Of a stretch of DNA of 64,000 bases, positions 52,323 through 60,502 are shown piece after piece (within the stretch, counting starts at the first letter, position 1; each line of letters starts with the position of its first letter). Source of the stretch: Mangrovimicrobium sp033283385 (lineage in GTDB: Bacteria; Pseudomonadota; Gammaproteobacteria; Pseudomonadales; Halieaceae). The stretch spans positions 248,001 to 312,000 of the forward strand of contig JAWMQQ010000004.1 in NCBI GenBank assembly GCA_033283385.1, given 5' to 3'. A program made the translations under genes and the position numbers. The notes under the pieces are model-generated. The model did no database searches. It worked only from the letters and a program-made list of their open reading frames with translations, and was not told the DNA's origin.

Positions 52323-53165
52323 TTGAAAATAACCAGCGCGCTGCGGGAGCCCCTGCTGCATTTCCTGCTTATCGGCGCGGCACTGTTCGCGCTCTATGGC
52401 TGGGTCAACCCCGGCGCCTATGACGACGACCACGTCATCGTGGTCGACGCGGGTCGTATCGCCCAGCTGCGAACCCAGTTCGAGCGCACCTGGAGCCGGC
52501 CGCCCGGCCCGCAGGAAATGGACAACCTGGTCGATGGCTACGTCAACGACGAGATCTTCTACCGCCAGGCACTGGCGCTGGGGCTGGACGGCGACGACGC
52601 CGTGATCCGCCGGCGCTTGCGGCAGAAGATGGAATTCCTGACCGAGGATGCCGCCGCGCTGGACGCCCCCGGCGATGCGCAATTGCAGGCCTATCTCGAC
52701 GCGCATCCCGACCGGTTCCGCCAGGAGCCCCACTACAGCTTCGAGCAACTCTACTTTTCCCCCGACCGTCCCGGCGAGCCGCCGCGGCAGCGGGCGCTGG
52801 CGGCGCGCGCAGCTCTGCTGAAGGGCGAGCAGGTGAGCGGCGACCCCAGCCTGCTGCCCGCCGCCATGGGCGACGCCGGCGCCTCGCGTGTCGATCGCGA
52901 GTTCGGCGACGGTTTCGCCCACTCCCTGGACGCGCTTACACCGGGGCAGTGGAGCGAACCCCTGTCCTCGACCCTGGGTATCCACCTGGTGCGCCTGGAG
53001 CAGCGGCAGCCGGGTTACATGCCGCCGCTGTCCGAGGTGCGCGACGCGGTTGCGCGGGAGTGGCTTGACGAAAAAACCCGGAAGGCGAAGGCGGACCTGC
53101 TGGCGCGGCTGCGCGCGGATTACCGCATCGTGATCCGGCCCGGTGACGCGGAGAAGTCGCAGTGA
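52323..53165 (+). CDS. PpiC-type (parvulin-like) peptidyl-prolyl isomerase, membrane-anchored
   Basis: A 280-residue protein with an N-terminal TM anchor (LREPLLHFLLIGAALFALYGW) and a periplasmic PpiC-like region: YVNDEIFYRQALALGLDGDDAVIRRRLRQK (a SurA/PrsA-like helix) and SYSFEQ... here HYSFEQLYFSP, with WSEPLSSTLGIHLVRL near the parvulin core. No ATG is in frame at the expected place; I take TTG 52323. TATGAT at 52278-52283 would be a fitting -10 box. The gene overlaps the HupE-like gene by four bases (GTGA). In several proteobacteria this type of gene precedes a HupE/UreJ gene, suggesting a folding helper for that membrane protein. The core is partial compared with classical parvulins. Confidence 0.75.
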   Translation: MKITSALREPLLHFLLIGAALFALYGWVNPGAYDDDHVIVVDAGRIAQLRTQFERTWSRPPGPQEMDNLVDGYVNDEIFYRQALALGLDGDDAVIRRRLRQKMEFLTEDAAALDAPGDAQLQAYLDAHPDRFRQEPHYSFEQLYFSPDRPGEPPRQRALAARAALLKGEQVSGDPSLLPAAMGDAGASRVDREFGDGFAHSLDALTPGQWSEPLSSTLGIHLVRLEQRQPGYMPPLSEVRDAVAREWLDEKTRKAKADLLARLRADYRIVIRPGDAEKSQ

Positions 53166-54154
53166 GATACCTGTGGCTGTGTCTCCTGCTGCTTGCAACG
53201 GCTGTGCGCGCCGACGAGATCAGGCCGGCCTACCTGCAACTCACGGAAGTCCAGCCGGATGTATACCAGGTACTGTTCAAGGTGCCCGCCAGGGGCGACG
53301 ACCAGTACCTCGACCTGAAGGTCGTTTTCGATCCCAGCGTACAGGCCAGCGGCGACACAGTCGCAGGGTTTGCCGGCGGCGCCCTGCTGCGGCGCTGGAC
53401 GGTCAGTCGAGATGGCGGCCTGGCTGGTGCACATATCAGCATGGAGGGACGCGCCGCTGTCAGCACGGAGACGCTGGTGCGGGTACAGTACCTGGACGGC
53501 AGCGCGGTCATCCACCGGCTGACACCGGCCTCCCCCGAGTACGTAGTGGAGGCCCGGCCCGGGTTGGGGCAGGTTATCCAGACCTACCTGTTGCTGGGAA
53601 TCGAACACATTCTCGGCGGGGTAGACCACCTGCTGTTCGTGCTGGCGCTGCTGCTGATCGTGCACGGCACCCGCAAGCTGGTCACCACGATTACCGCCTT
53701 TACCGTCGCCCACAGCATAACCCTCAGCCTGGCGGCACTGGACCTGGTATTCGTGCCGGTGCCGCCGGTGGAGGCCTGTATCGCGCTGTCCATCGTGTTT
53801 GTCGCCGCGGAGGTGGTGCACTACGAGCGCGGTGTGCCCAGCCTCACCGCGCGGCGCCCCTGGCTGGTGGCGTTCACCTTCGGGCTGCTGCACGGTCTGG
53901 GCTTTGCCGCCGCGCTGGGCCAGATCGGCCTGCCGCAGAATTCGGTGCCGGCAGCACTGTTGTTCTTCAACGTCGGCGTGGAAATCGGCCAGCTGATTTT
54001 CGTCACTGCGATGCTGTTGCTCGCCTTTGAGGTGAAGCGGCTGTGGCCACGGGTGCCGGTCCACTGGCGCACGGCGCCCGCCTACGTCTTCGGCTCGCTG
54101 GCGACCTTCTGGGTGATCGAGCGCAGCGCTGGCTTTTGGGGGGCGCTGGGCTAG
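53162..54154 (+). CDS. HupE/UreJ-2 family membrane protein
   Basis: A 330-residue protein. A signal-like N-terminus (RYLWLCLLLLATAVRAD) leads to a periplasmic beta region (about 20-130) and then six or so TM helices. GIEHILGGVDHLLFVLALLL and HGLGFAAALGQIGLP are the HupE/UreJ motifs, with His and Asp residues (IEHI, GVDHL) expected to bind nickel or another metal ion. No urease or hydrogenase gene is in the window. GTG 53162 overlaps the PpiC stop, implying coupled expression. The family is much longer here than classical HupE because of the N-terminal domain. Confidence 0.85.
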   Translation: MRYLWLCLLLLATAVRADEIRPAYLQLTEVQPDVYQVLFKVPARGDDQYLDLKVVFDPSVQASGDTVAGFAGGALLRRWTVSRDGGLAGAHISMEGRAAVSTETLVRVQYLDGSAVIHRLTPASPEYVVEARPGLGQVIQTYLLLGIEHILGGVDHLLFVLALLLIVHGTRKLVTTITAFTVAHSITLSLAALDLVFVPVPPVEACIALSIVFVAAEVVHYERGVPSLTARRPWLVAFTFGLLHGLGFAAALGQIGLPQNSVPAALLFFNVGVEIGQLIFVTAMLLLAFEVKRLWPRVPVHWRTAPAYVFGSLATFWVIERSAGFWGALG

Positions 54155-54188
54155 ACTTTTTCGCCACACCCCTGTGGAGGCCCAGCCC

Positions 54189-56105
54189 ATGCAAACCCTG
54201 TTTCGCACTACCCTGGTCGCCCTGGCCCTGCTGCCGATTGCGGCCTGCCAGAAGCACGAGTCCCCAAAGGCGGAGGCGCCTGCGGTAGCTGAAACAGCAG
54301 CGCCGGTCGCTGCGCCTGCAGAGCCGCCACCGCCGCCACAAGCGGACTATCCCACCACCGCCTGGTTCGGCGATACCCACGTACACACCGGCTGGTCCGC
54401 CGACGCGGGCATGGACGGGGCAATCACCGCACCGGACGATGCCTACCGTTTCGCCCTCGGCCAGGAGGTCACCAGCAACTCGGGATTGAAGGCGCAACTG
54501 CACCGCCCCTACGACTGGTTCCTGGTCTCCGACCATTCCGACGGCATGGGCGTGATCAACGAAATCCTCGCCGCCAACCCGGAGATGCTCGCCGACCCGA
54601 CGGTCAAGCGCTGGTACGAGGCGCTTACCTCGGGCGATGAAAAACGGGCCGCGGATGCCAAGAGCGAACTGATCGTCATGCAGTCCCAGGGGCGCCTGCC
54701 GAAAGCGGTCATGGACCCCAAGTGGATGGTTTCCGCGTGGCAGAAAACCATCGAGGCCGCGGAGAAATACAATGACCCCGGCAAGTTCACCACCTTCATC
54801 GCCTACGAGTGGACGGTCAACGCCGACGGCGGCGACAACCTGCACCGCAACGTGATCTTCCGCGACGGCGCCGACCGCGCCAGCCAGGTGTATCCGCTGA
54901 CCACCTTCGAGACCCAGGACCCTGCCAAGCTGTGGGCCTGGATGAAGGCCTACGAGGACAAGACCGGCGGGCGCATGCTGGCGATCCCGCACAACGGCAA
55001 CATGTCCAACGGGCGCATGTTCGAGGAGCAGCAGTTCGACGGCTCGCCGATGACCCGCGAGTGGGCCGAAACGAGAGCGCACTACGAGCGCCTGTACGAG
55101 GTCACACAGATCAAGGGCCAGAGCGAATCGCATCCCTCGCTGTCGCCCGAAGACGAGTTCGCCAACTGGGACCTGTGGGATCGCGGCAACCTGATTCTCA
55201 AGCCCAAACCGCCCGGCGCGCTCAAGTACGAGTACTGGCGCGAGGCCCTCAAGTCCGGCATGCGCATCAAGCAGCAACTGGGCGTCAACCCGTTCGTCTA
55301 CGGCGCCAACGGTGCCACCGATACCCACACCGGGTTGTCCACCACCGAGGAGGACAATTTCTTCGGCAAGTTCAAGACGCTTGAACCCAGCAACCATGAA
55401 CGCTGGAACTTCCCGCTGATCAACGGGCCCACCGGGGCCTACATGGGCTGGGAGATGGCGGCCTCCGGCGTCATGGGCGTGTGGTCTGTCGCCAACACCC
55501 GCGAGGATATCTGGGACGCCATGCAGCGCCGCGAGACCTTCGCCACCACCGGCCCGCGCATGCAGGTGCGCTTCTTCGGCGGCTACGACTTCAGCGACGC
55601 CGACCTCGACGGCGATTTCGTCAAGGCCGGCTACACCCGCGGCGTGCCCATGGGCGCGACGCTGGCCGCCGATACGGACAAGGTAGCGCCGACCTTCATC
55701 ATCGCCGCCAGCAAGGACCCGGCCGGGGCCAACCTGGACCGCGTGCAGGTGATCAAGGGCTGGGTGGATGCCGACGGCAAGACCGGCGAGAAAATCTACG
55801 ACGTGCGCTGGTCCGGCGACCGACAGCCGGACGAGAACGGCAAGCTGCCGCCGGTGGGCAACACGGTGAACATGGAGACCGCCGAGTACACCAACACCAT
55901 CGGCGCCAACGGCTTCCAGGCGGTGTTCACCGACCCGGATTTCGATCCGGCCCTGCAGGCTTTCTACTACGTGCGCGTGCTGGAGATCCCGACGCCGCGC
56001 TGGACCCTGTACGACAAGGTGCGCTACGGCGTCGAGATGGACCCGAAGGTGCCGCTGGTGCACCAGGAGCGCGCCTTCAGCTCGCCGATCTGGTACACGC
56101 CCTGA
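54189..56105 (+). CDS. DUF3604 lipoprotein
   Basis: A 638-residue protein with a lipobox (LALLPIAAC, Cys near residue 19), so anchored in the periplasmic membrane surface. A low-complexity Ala/Pro/Glu linker (about 20-50) precedes the DUF3604 domain: FGDTHVHTGWSADAGMDG, with a DxHxH metal motif, and WFLVSDHSDGMGVI, together recalling PHP-type metallohydrolases. RGVPMGATLAADTD and the C-terminal IWYTP are family features. DUF3604 proteins are widespread in marine bacteria with unknown role. GGAGG lies eight bases before the ATG at 54189. It follows the HupE-like gene by 34 bp on the same strand and could be in the same operon. Confidence 0.88.
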   Translation: MQTLFRTTLVALALLPIAACQKHESPKAEAPAVAETAAPVAAPAEPPPPPQADYPTTAWFGDTHVHTGWSADAGMDGAITAPDDAYRFALGQEVTSNSGLKAQLHRPYDWFLVSDHSDGMGVINEILAANPEMLADPTVKRWYEALTSGDEKRAADAKSELIVMQSQGRLPKAVMDPKWMVSAWQKTIEAAEKYNDPGKFTTFIAYEWTVNADGGDNLHRNVIFRDGADRASQVYPLTTFETQDPAKLWAWMKAYEDKTGGRMLAIPHNGNMSNGRMFEEQQFDGSPMTREWAETRAHYERLYEVTQIKGQSESHPSLSPEDEFANWDLWDRGNLILKPKPPGALKYEYWREALKSGMRIKQQLGVNPFVYGANGATDTHTGLSTTEEDNFFGKFKTLEPSNHERWNFPLINGPTGAYMGWEMAASGVMGVWSVANTREDIWDAMQRRETFATTGPRMQVRFFGGYDFSDADLDGDFVKAGYTRGVPMGATLAADTDKVAPTFIIAASKDPAGANLDRVQVIKGWVDADGKTGEKIYDVRWSGDRQPDENGKLPPVGNTVNMETAEYTNTIGANGFQAVFTDPDFDPALQAFYYVRVLEIPTPRWTLYDKVRYGVEMDPKVPLVHQERAFSSPIWYTP

Positions 56106-56115
56106 TCTGAACGGG

Positions 56116-56940
56116 CTATTTCACGACACCGACGATGCGCAGCGGCGCGCCGCTGCCGCCGGCGATCTTCATCGGCAGCGCGACGATGTGCGCGCTGGTT
56201 TCGGGTAACTCTTCCAGCCGCGCCACGTTCTCGAACACCGGGATGTTGGCGCCCAGCAGGATGCGGTGCGCCATGAAGTCCTTCGACTGGCCGTAGTCGA
56301 TACTCGCGGTATCGATCCCGACGGCGTCGATGTTGCGGTCCTCGGCCAGCATCTTTGCGGCCTGCGCGGACAGGCCCGGGAAGTGCAACTGCGCCACCGC
56401 TCCCTCACCCCTGGCATCGGTGCCGAGGTATTTCAGGCGGTCCGGCCAGAACTGGCCGAAGCCGGTGCGCAGCAGCACGATGCTGCCATCCGGAATCGGC
56501 CCGTGGCGACTCTCCCAGCCGGCGATGTCCGCCACCGAGACCAGGTAGTCGACATCCCCCGCGACCTTTTGCCTGACGTCGATCACCACCGCCGGGCCCA
56601 TCAGGCGCTCGACCGGCACCTGGTCCGCGGTGTGCCTTCCCTCGGCGAAATGCACCGGGGCGTCCAGGTGGGTGCCGCCGTGTTCAGCGGTGCAGATCGA
56701 GTAGGCGGAGTAGTAATAACCCTTGTCGGTCATGCCCTCGGCGCGGGTGGTTTTCTCGAAGCCTTTCTCCGTGGGCCAGTAGATGGTGCTGCTGTCGTAG
56801 GGCCAGGACATGTCGACCAGGCGGCCCGCGGGCCAGTCGCCGGCAGCGCCAGCGAGCGGGCAGCAACACAGCAGCAACAGGAGGATGCCGGGCCGGCAGG
56901 TAAAACGCTTGCGGGAGCGTGGGGAAATCGTGAGAGACAT
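56116..56940 (-). CDS. Cyclase-family hydrolase (kynurenine formamidase-like), exported
   Basis: A 274-residue protein with a signal peptide (about residues 12-33, GILLLLLCCCPLAGAAGD). The hallmark HxGTHxDxPxHF occurs as EHGGTHLDAPVHF, supplying the metal His and Asp residues. VVIDVRQK and VGIDTASIDYGQS are the other conserved strands of the cyclase (PF04199) fold. Members hydrolyse formylkynurenine or cyclic imides, lactones or isatin-like substrates; the exported form is less common. AGGAGGG precedes the ATG at 56940. It is convergent with the DUF3604 gene, ten bases away. Confidence 0.88.
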   Translation of the reverse strand: MSLTISPRSRKRFTCRPGILLLLLCCCPLAGAAGDWPAGRLVDMSWPYDSSTIYWPTEKGFEKTTRAEGMTDKGYYYSAYSICTAEHGGTHLDAPVHFAEGRHTADQVPVERLMGPAVVIDVRQKVAGDVDYLVSVADIAGWESRHGPIPDGSIVLLRTGFGQFWPDRLKYLGTDARGEGAVAQLHFPGLSAQAAKMLAEDRNIDAVGIDTASIDYGQSKDFMAHRILLGANIPVFENVARLEELPETSAHIVALPMKIAGGSGAPLRIVGVVK

Positions 56941-57092
56941 GGCGTAGCCCTCCTGTGGCGGTTCGCCACCAAGCATAGACCACCGCCGTATAACCGGGTC
57001 GGGCCCGCGGGCCCGCCATCTGCTATTCTGGACCCGTTCGCGCGCTGGCCGGGTGCGCGGGAAGCATAATAATATCGACAAGGAAGCGACTC

Positions 57093-58619
57093 ATGACCGA
57101 CCTGCGCATCAACGGGCGCCTGCTCGTTCCGATTTTCATGACTCTTTGCCTCGCTGCCTGCGGCAGTTCCAATAGTTCACACTACCCGCAACTGGAGGTG
57201 TCGGACCCCGTCGTCGAGGGCCCGATAGCGGGCAATCCCCTGCTGCTGGGTACGCTGTTCAATCTCGCCGACGTGGGATACGAGCAATCCGAGTATTTCT
57301 TCAGCGGTACTGCGTACGCCTGGCGCAATGACAACCAGCTCGGCGAGGACGGGTACTGGCAGGTAAAGCGCGGCGATTCCGCCGACTACAAGTCGCGCCT
57401 GGTGGTCTACCGGCCGAGCGACCCGACGAAGTTCAACGGCACGGTGGTCGTCGAGTGGCTCAACGTCACCGCAGGTGCCGACGGTCCCGCGGACTGGGTC
57501 ACGCTGCACACGGAGCTTATCCGTCGCGGCTATGCCTGGGTAGGTGTCTCGGCCCAGCGCGTGGGCATCGAGGGTGGCGACCTGTATTTCGGCGACGTGG
57601 TATCGCCGCCGCTGAAGGAAGCCGACCCCGAGCGCTACGGCAGCCTCAACCACCCCGGCGACAGCTTCGCCTACGACATCTTCACCCAGGCGGTGCAGGC
57701 GGTCCGCCATCCCGGCAGCGTCGCGCCGCTGGGCGACCTGCAGGCGCAGCGTGTTATCGCCGCCGGCGAATCCCAGTCGGCGTTTTACCTGACCACCTAC
57801 GTCAATACCCTGGGCCGGCGCACGGATCTCATCGACGGTTACTTCATCCACAGTCGCGTGCATATCGGCGATGTCGCCGCCGCGCCGCTGTCGCAGTCGC
57901 CGCAGCCCGACATCCCCGCGCCGGCGGTGGTGCGTTTTCGCGGCGACCTGGGCAAGCCGGTTCTGCTGTTGCAGACCGAGACCGACGTGCTGCCGCTGGG
58001 TACCATCGCGGACCGCCAGGACGACAGCGATACCTTCCGCCTCTGGGAGGTGCCGGGTACGGCGCACGCGGATATCTACGTCGCGATAGCCGGTCGCTTC
58101 GACCTGGGTGACGATCCCTCGGTGGCGGCCGTGGTGGAAAACGCCACGCCGGCGCCGGGCTTTATTTCCTGCGACAAGCCGATCAACAGCGGCCCGCTGC
58201 ACTTCGTCGCCAAGGCGGGTATCGACGCGCTCAATCGCTGGCTGGTGGATGGCGTGGCGCCGCCGGAGGCCGAGCGGCTGGCCACCAACGACGCCGGTAC
58301 CGAGTACCAGTTCGACGAACACGGCAATGTACTGGGCGGTGTGCGCACGCCCTATGTCGATGCGCCCATCGCGCGCTTTTCCGGCGCGGGGCAGGGCAAT
58401 ATCGAGGACGGCAGCGTCTGCGCGCTGTTCGGTACCACGGAGTTCCTCGACGATGGCACGCTGCTGTCGCTCTACCCCGACCACGAAGCCTACGTGGTGG
58501 CAGTACAGGACGCCGCCGCCGACGCGGTGAACAAGGGGTTCCTGCTGGCGGAAGACGCGGACCTGATCGTGCAGGCGGCGCGGGAAGCGTTCATTCCGCC
58601 GGTGCTTACCATACAGTAA
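57093..58619 (+). CDS. Alpha/beta-hydrolase-domain lipoprotein (PF20091 type)
   Basis: A 508-residue protein with a lipobox (MTLCLAACG, Cys near residue 28). The alpha/beta-hydrolase domain has nucleophile Ser in AAGESQSAFYL near residue 230 and a likely His in GTAHADIY near residue 320. It belongs to the large periplasmic hydrolase group annotated as alpha/beta hydrolase domain-containing protein. TVVVEWLNVTAGADGPADW is typical of the group. Substrates are not defined; esters are likely. Its start is divergent from the cyclase-family gene (153 bp). It ends convergently with the TetR gene. Confidence 0.82.
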   Translation: MTDLRINGRLLVPIFMTLCLAACGSSNSSHYPQLEVSDPVVEGPIAGNPLLLGTLFNLADVGYEQSEYFFSGTAYAWRNDNQLGEDGYWQVKRGDSADYKSRLVVYRPSDPTKFNGTVVVEWLNVTAGADGPADWVTLHTELIRRGYAWVGVSAQRVGIEGGDLYFGDVVSPPLKEADPERYGSLNHPGDSFAYDIFTQAVQAVRHPGSVAPLGDLQAQRVIAAGESQSAFYLTTYVNTLGRRTDLIDGYFIHSRVHIGDVAAAPLSQSPQPDIPAPAVVRFRGDLGKPVLLLQTETDVLPLGTIADRQDDSDTFRLWEVPGTAHADIYVAIAGRFDLGDDPSVAAVVENATPAPGFISCDKPINSGPLHFVAKAGIDALNRWLVDGVAPPEAERLATNDAGTEYQFDEHGNVLGGVRTPYVDAPIARFSGAGQGNIEDGSVCALFGTTEFLDDGTLLSLYPDHEAYVVAVQDAAADAVNKGFLLAEDADLIVQAAREAFIPPVLTIQ

Positions 58620-58625
58620 ATACGT

Positions 58626-58641
58626 GCCGCGATTTCGCGGC
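58626..58641. terminator. Bidirectional hairpin between convergent genes
   Basis: GCCGCG (58626-58631), loop ATTT and CGCGGC (58636-58641) make a perfect six-pair stem between the hydrolase stop (58619) and the TetR gene end (58643). No T-run is present. Confidence 0.5.
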
Positions 58642-58642
58642 C

Positions 58643-59206
58643 TCAGCCGGCGTCGACGATCGCCTGCACGGTGTTCGCCAGCCAGTTGGCGAGCTTTTTG
58701 CGGGCGCTGCCGCGCGCCGGCAGCAGCGGAATCTGCCGCGTGTAGAGCACGAAACTGGTCGAGAGCATGAAGATCTCGGCGGCGCGCACCCGGCCGTCCG
58801 GCGCGCCCAGCCAGGCGGCGAGCGGCTTCAACAGCTGTTGCTCGGCCACCCGGGTGGTGATCTCCCGGGCCTGTTCGTCGCCGGTGGACAGCGCGATCAT
58901 CGCCGGCGGCGTCAGGTCCAGTTCGGCGTTCATGAACAACTGCGCCAGGCGCTGGCCGAAACCGGCCCGGTCCTGCTGCAGCAGGCCGTCGAAGCGCACC
59001 GCGTCCACCAGCGCGGCCTCGAACAGCCCCGCCTTGGAGCCGAAATAGCGCAGCAGCATGGGCGAGCTGACATCGGCCATCGCCGCGATCTCGCGAATAC
59101 CCGTGCTCGCATAACCCTTTTCCGAGAACGACTTCTGCGCCGCGGCGAGTATGCGGGCGCGGGTGGCGGCGGCGTTGCGCCGTTTCTTTTGTGCGGGTTC
59201 GTTCAT
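58643..59206 (-). CDS. TetR-family transcriptional regulator
   Basis: A 187-residue regulator. The N-terminal HTH spans ARILAAAQKSFSEKGYASTG and IREIAAMADVSSPMLLRYFGSKAGLFEAAL, the TetR YFGSK ending; a short ligand domain follows. The start is the ATG at 59206 (MNEPAQKKRRNAAATRARI). It is divergent from an esterase-like hydrolase, VOC and acyl-CoA dehydrogenase cluster, which it probably represses from the 59207-59315 region. The ligand is unknown. Confidence 0.9.
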   Translation of the reverse strand: MNEPAQKKRRNAAATRARILAAAQKSFSEKGYASTGIREIAAMADVSSPMLLRYFGSKAGLFEAALVDAVRFDGLLQQDRAGFGQRLAQLFMNAELDLTPPAMIALSTGDEQAREITTRVAEQQLLKPLAAWLGAPDGRVRAAEIFMLSTSFVLYTRQIPLLPARGSARKKLANWLANTVQAIVDAG

Positions 59207-59226
59207 GGCAAGCGAGTATACAGTGG

Positions 59227-59256
59227 TTGACAAACTCCGGTCGCCAGTCATAAGTT
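59227..59256 (+). promoter_or_regulatory. Promoter of the hydrolase/VOC/acyl-CoA dehydrogenase cluster
   Basis: TTGACA (59227-59232) is a perfect -35 box; CATAAG (59249-59254), 16 bases on, is a fair -10 box. GTTA-N8-TAAC (59255-59270) immediately downstream is a possible TetR half-site pair. The TetR start is 21 bp from the -35 box. Confidence 0.5.
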
Positions 59257-59315
59257 ACCAGCCGATAACATAACGCGGGGCGCGATGGCGCCGACACTAT
59301 CCCGGAGGATTTGGC

Positions 59316-60032
59316 ATGGCGACTTTTGTACTGGTACACGGCGGCGGGCACGGGGGCTGGTGCTACCAGCCGGTGGCGCGGCTGTTGCGCGCGAAGGGCC
59401 ACGAGGTCTACACACCCACCCTCACCGGCCTCGGCGAACGCGAACACCTGCTCAACCCGGATATCAACCTCGATACCCATATTACGGACGTGGTGAACCT
59501 GCTGCGCTTCGAGGACCTGCACGATGTCTACCTCGTCGGCCACAGCTACGGCGGCATGGTGATCACCGGGGTGGCGGACCGCGCGCCGGAGCGCATCGGC
59601 AACGTGGTCTACCTGGACGCGGCCTTCCCTATGAACGGCCAGTCGCTGGTGGATGTCGCCGGCGAGATGATGGCGGCGACGCGGGAGCTCAGCCGCACCA
59701 TCGACGGGGTGGAACTGGTGCTGTTTGCCGACGAACTGCCCTACGGCTACTACGGCGTGACCGACCCGGAGCAGATCGCCTGGATGGCGCCGAAGCTGAC
59801 ACCCCATCCCTTCGCCTGCTTCGCGCAGAAACTCGAGTTGCAGGACGAGGCGCGGGTGCGCGCGCTGCCGCAGTCCTTCATCGTGTGTGCCGAGAACATG
59901 CCCGAGGAGTTCCACGACGCCCTGCGGGAGATGTGCCAGGGCCGGTTCTGGGTGGTGGACACCGGCCACGACCTGATGATCACCGAGGCGGACCGGGTGG
60001 CGGAAATCTTCGACGAACTCGCCGCGATGTAA
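59316..60032 (+). CDS. Alpha/beta hydrolase, esterase type
   Basis: A 238-residue hydrolase without a signal peptide. The oxyanion loop is LVHGGGHGGWCY at the N-terminus. The nucleophile Ser is in VGHSYGGM (about residue 80), and the His is in VDTGHDLMI near residue 218. This short family includes plant methyl-salicylate esterase relatives and bacterial EstC-like esterases. ATG 59316 is preceded by GGAGG. It is the first of three plus-strand genes with a VOC protein and an acyl-CoA dehydrogenase; the substrate would be an ester or lactone of the same pathway. Confidence 0.85.
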   Translation: MATFVLVHGGGHGGWCYQPVARLLRAKGHEVYTPTLTGLGEREHLLNPDINLDTHITDVVNLLRFEDLHDVYLVGHSYGGMVITGVADRAPERIGNVVYLDAAFPMNGQSLVDVAGEMMAATRELSRTIDGVELVLFADELPYGYYGVTDPEQIAWMAPKLTPHPFACFAQKLELQDEARVRALPQSFIVCAENMPEEFHDALREMCQGRFWVVDTGHDLMITEADRVAEIFDELAAM

Positions 60033-60045
60033 CTATACTGGCGCC

Positions 60046-60459
60046 ATGACAGCCAACCCGATCAATCTCACACACCTGGACCACGTGGTGATCCGCGCCC
60101 GCAACCTCGAGGTGATGGTGTCCTTCTACCGCGACGTGCTCGGTTGCCGCCTGGAGCGCGGGCCCGGCGAGCTGGGCCTGGCCCAGCTGCGCGCCGGGCT
60201 GTCGCTGATCGACCTGGTCGATGTGGACGGCCCGCTCGGCAGGAAGGGCGGGCAGCCGCCGGATCAGGGCGCGCCGAACATGGACCACGTGTGCTTCCAG
60301 GTCGAGCCCTGGGACGAGGAGGCCATCGTCGCGCACCTGCGCCTGCACGGCGTGGTGCACGACGAGGTCGAGCATCGCTACGGCTCCAGCGGCATGGGCC
60401 CGTCGATCTACCTGAAGGACCCGGAGGGCAACAACGTGGAGCTCAAGGGCCGGGTCTAG
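60046..60459 (+). CDS. VOC (glyoxalase/dioxygenase-fold) protein
   Basis: A 137-residue protein: HLDHVVIRARNLEVMVSFYRDVLG at the first module and NMDHVCFQVEPWDEEAIVAH at the second. Metal-ligand candidates are the His residues at each module start and the Glu in NNVELKGRV. It starts 14 bases after the hydrolase stop, so is in its operon. VOC proteins catalyse isomerisation, epimerisation or ring cleavage; which applies is unknown. It is unlike the VOC gene at 9840 in sequence detail. Confidence 0.85.
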   Translation: MTANPINLTHLDHVVIRARNLEVMVSFYRDVLGCRLERGPGELGLAQLRAGLSLIDLVDVDGPLGRKGGQPPDQGAPNMDHVCFQVEPWDEEAIVAHLRLHGVVHDEVEHRYGSSGMGPSIYLKDPEGNNVELKGRV

Positions 60460-60502
60460 AGCGCGGTTGCGAGAGCGCCCGACAAACCCAGTGGAGGCCG
60501 CC

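Noticed and set aside
53162..54154. Evidence for urease or NiFe-hydrogenase because of the HupE/UreJ family
   Set aside because: No structural or maturation genes of either enzyme are in the window; the family alone is not evidence.
57001..57014. GGGCCCGCGGGCCC palindrome upstream of the hydrolase lipoprotein gene
   Set aside because: Pure GC palindromes of this length are common here; no neighbouring features support an operator.
57177..59969. A 930-codon open frame on the minus strand spanning several genes
   Set aside because: It lies antisense to the well-supported hydrolase and TetR/esterase genes, has no recognisable domain, and such frames are expected from high-GC third-position bias.
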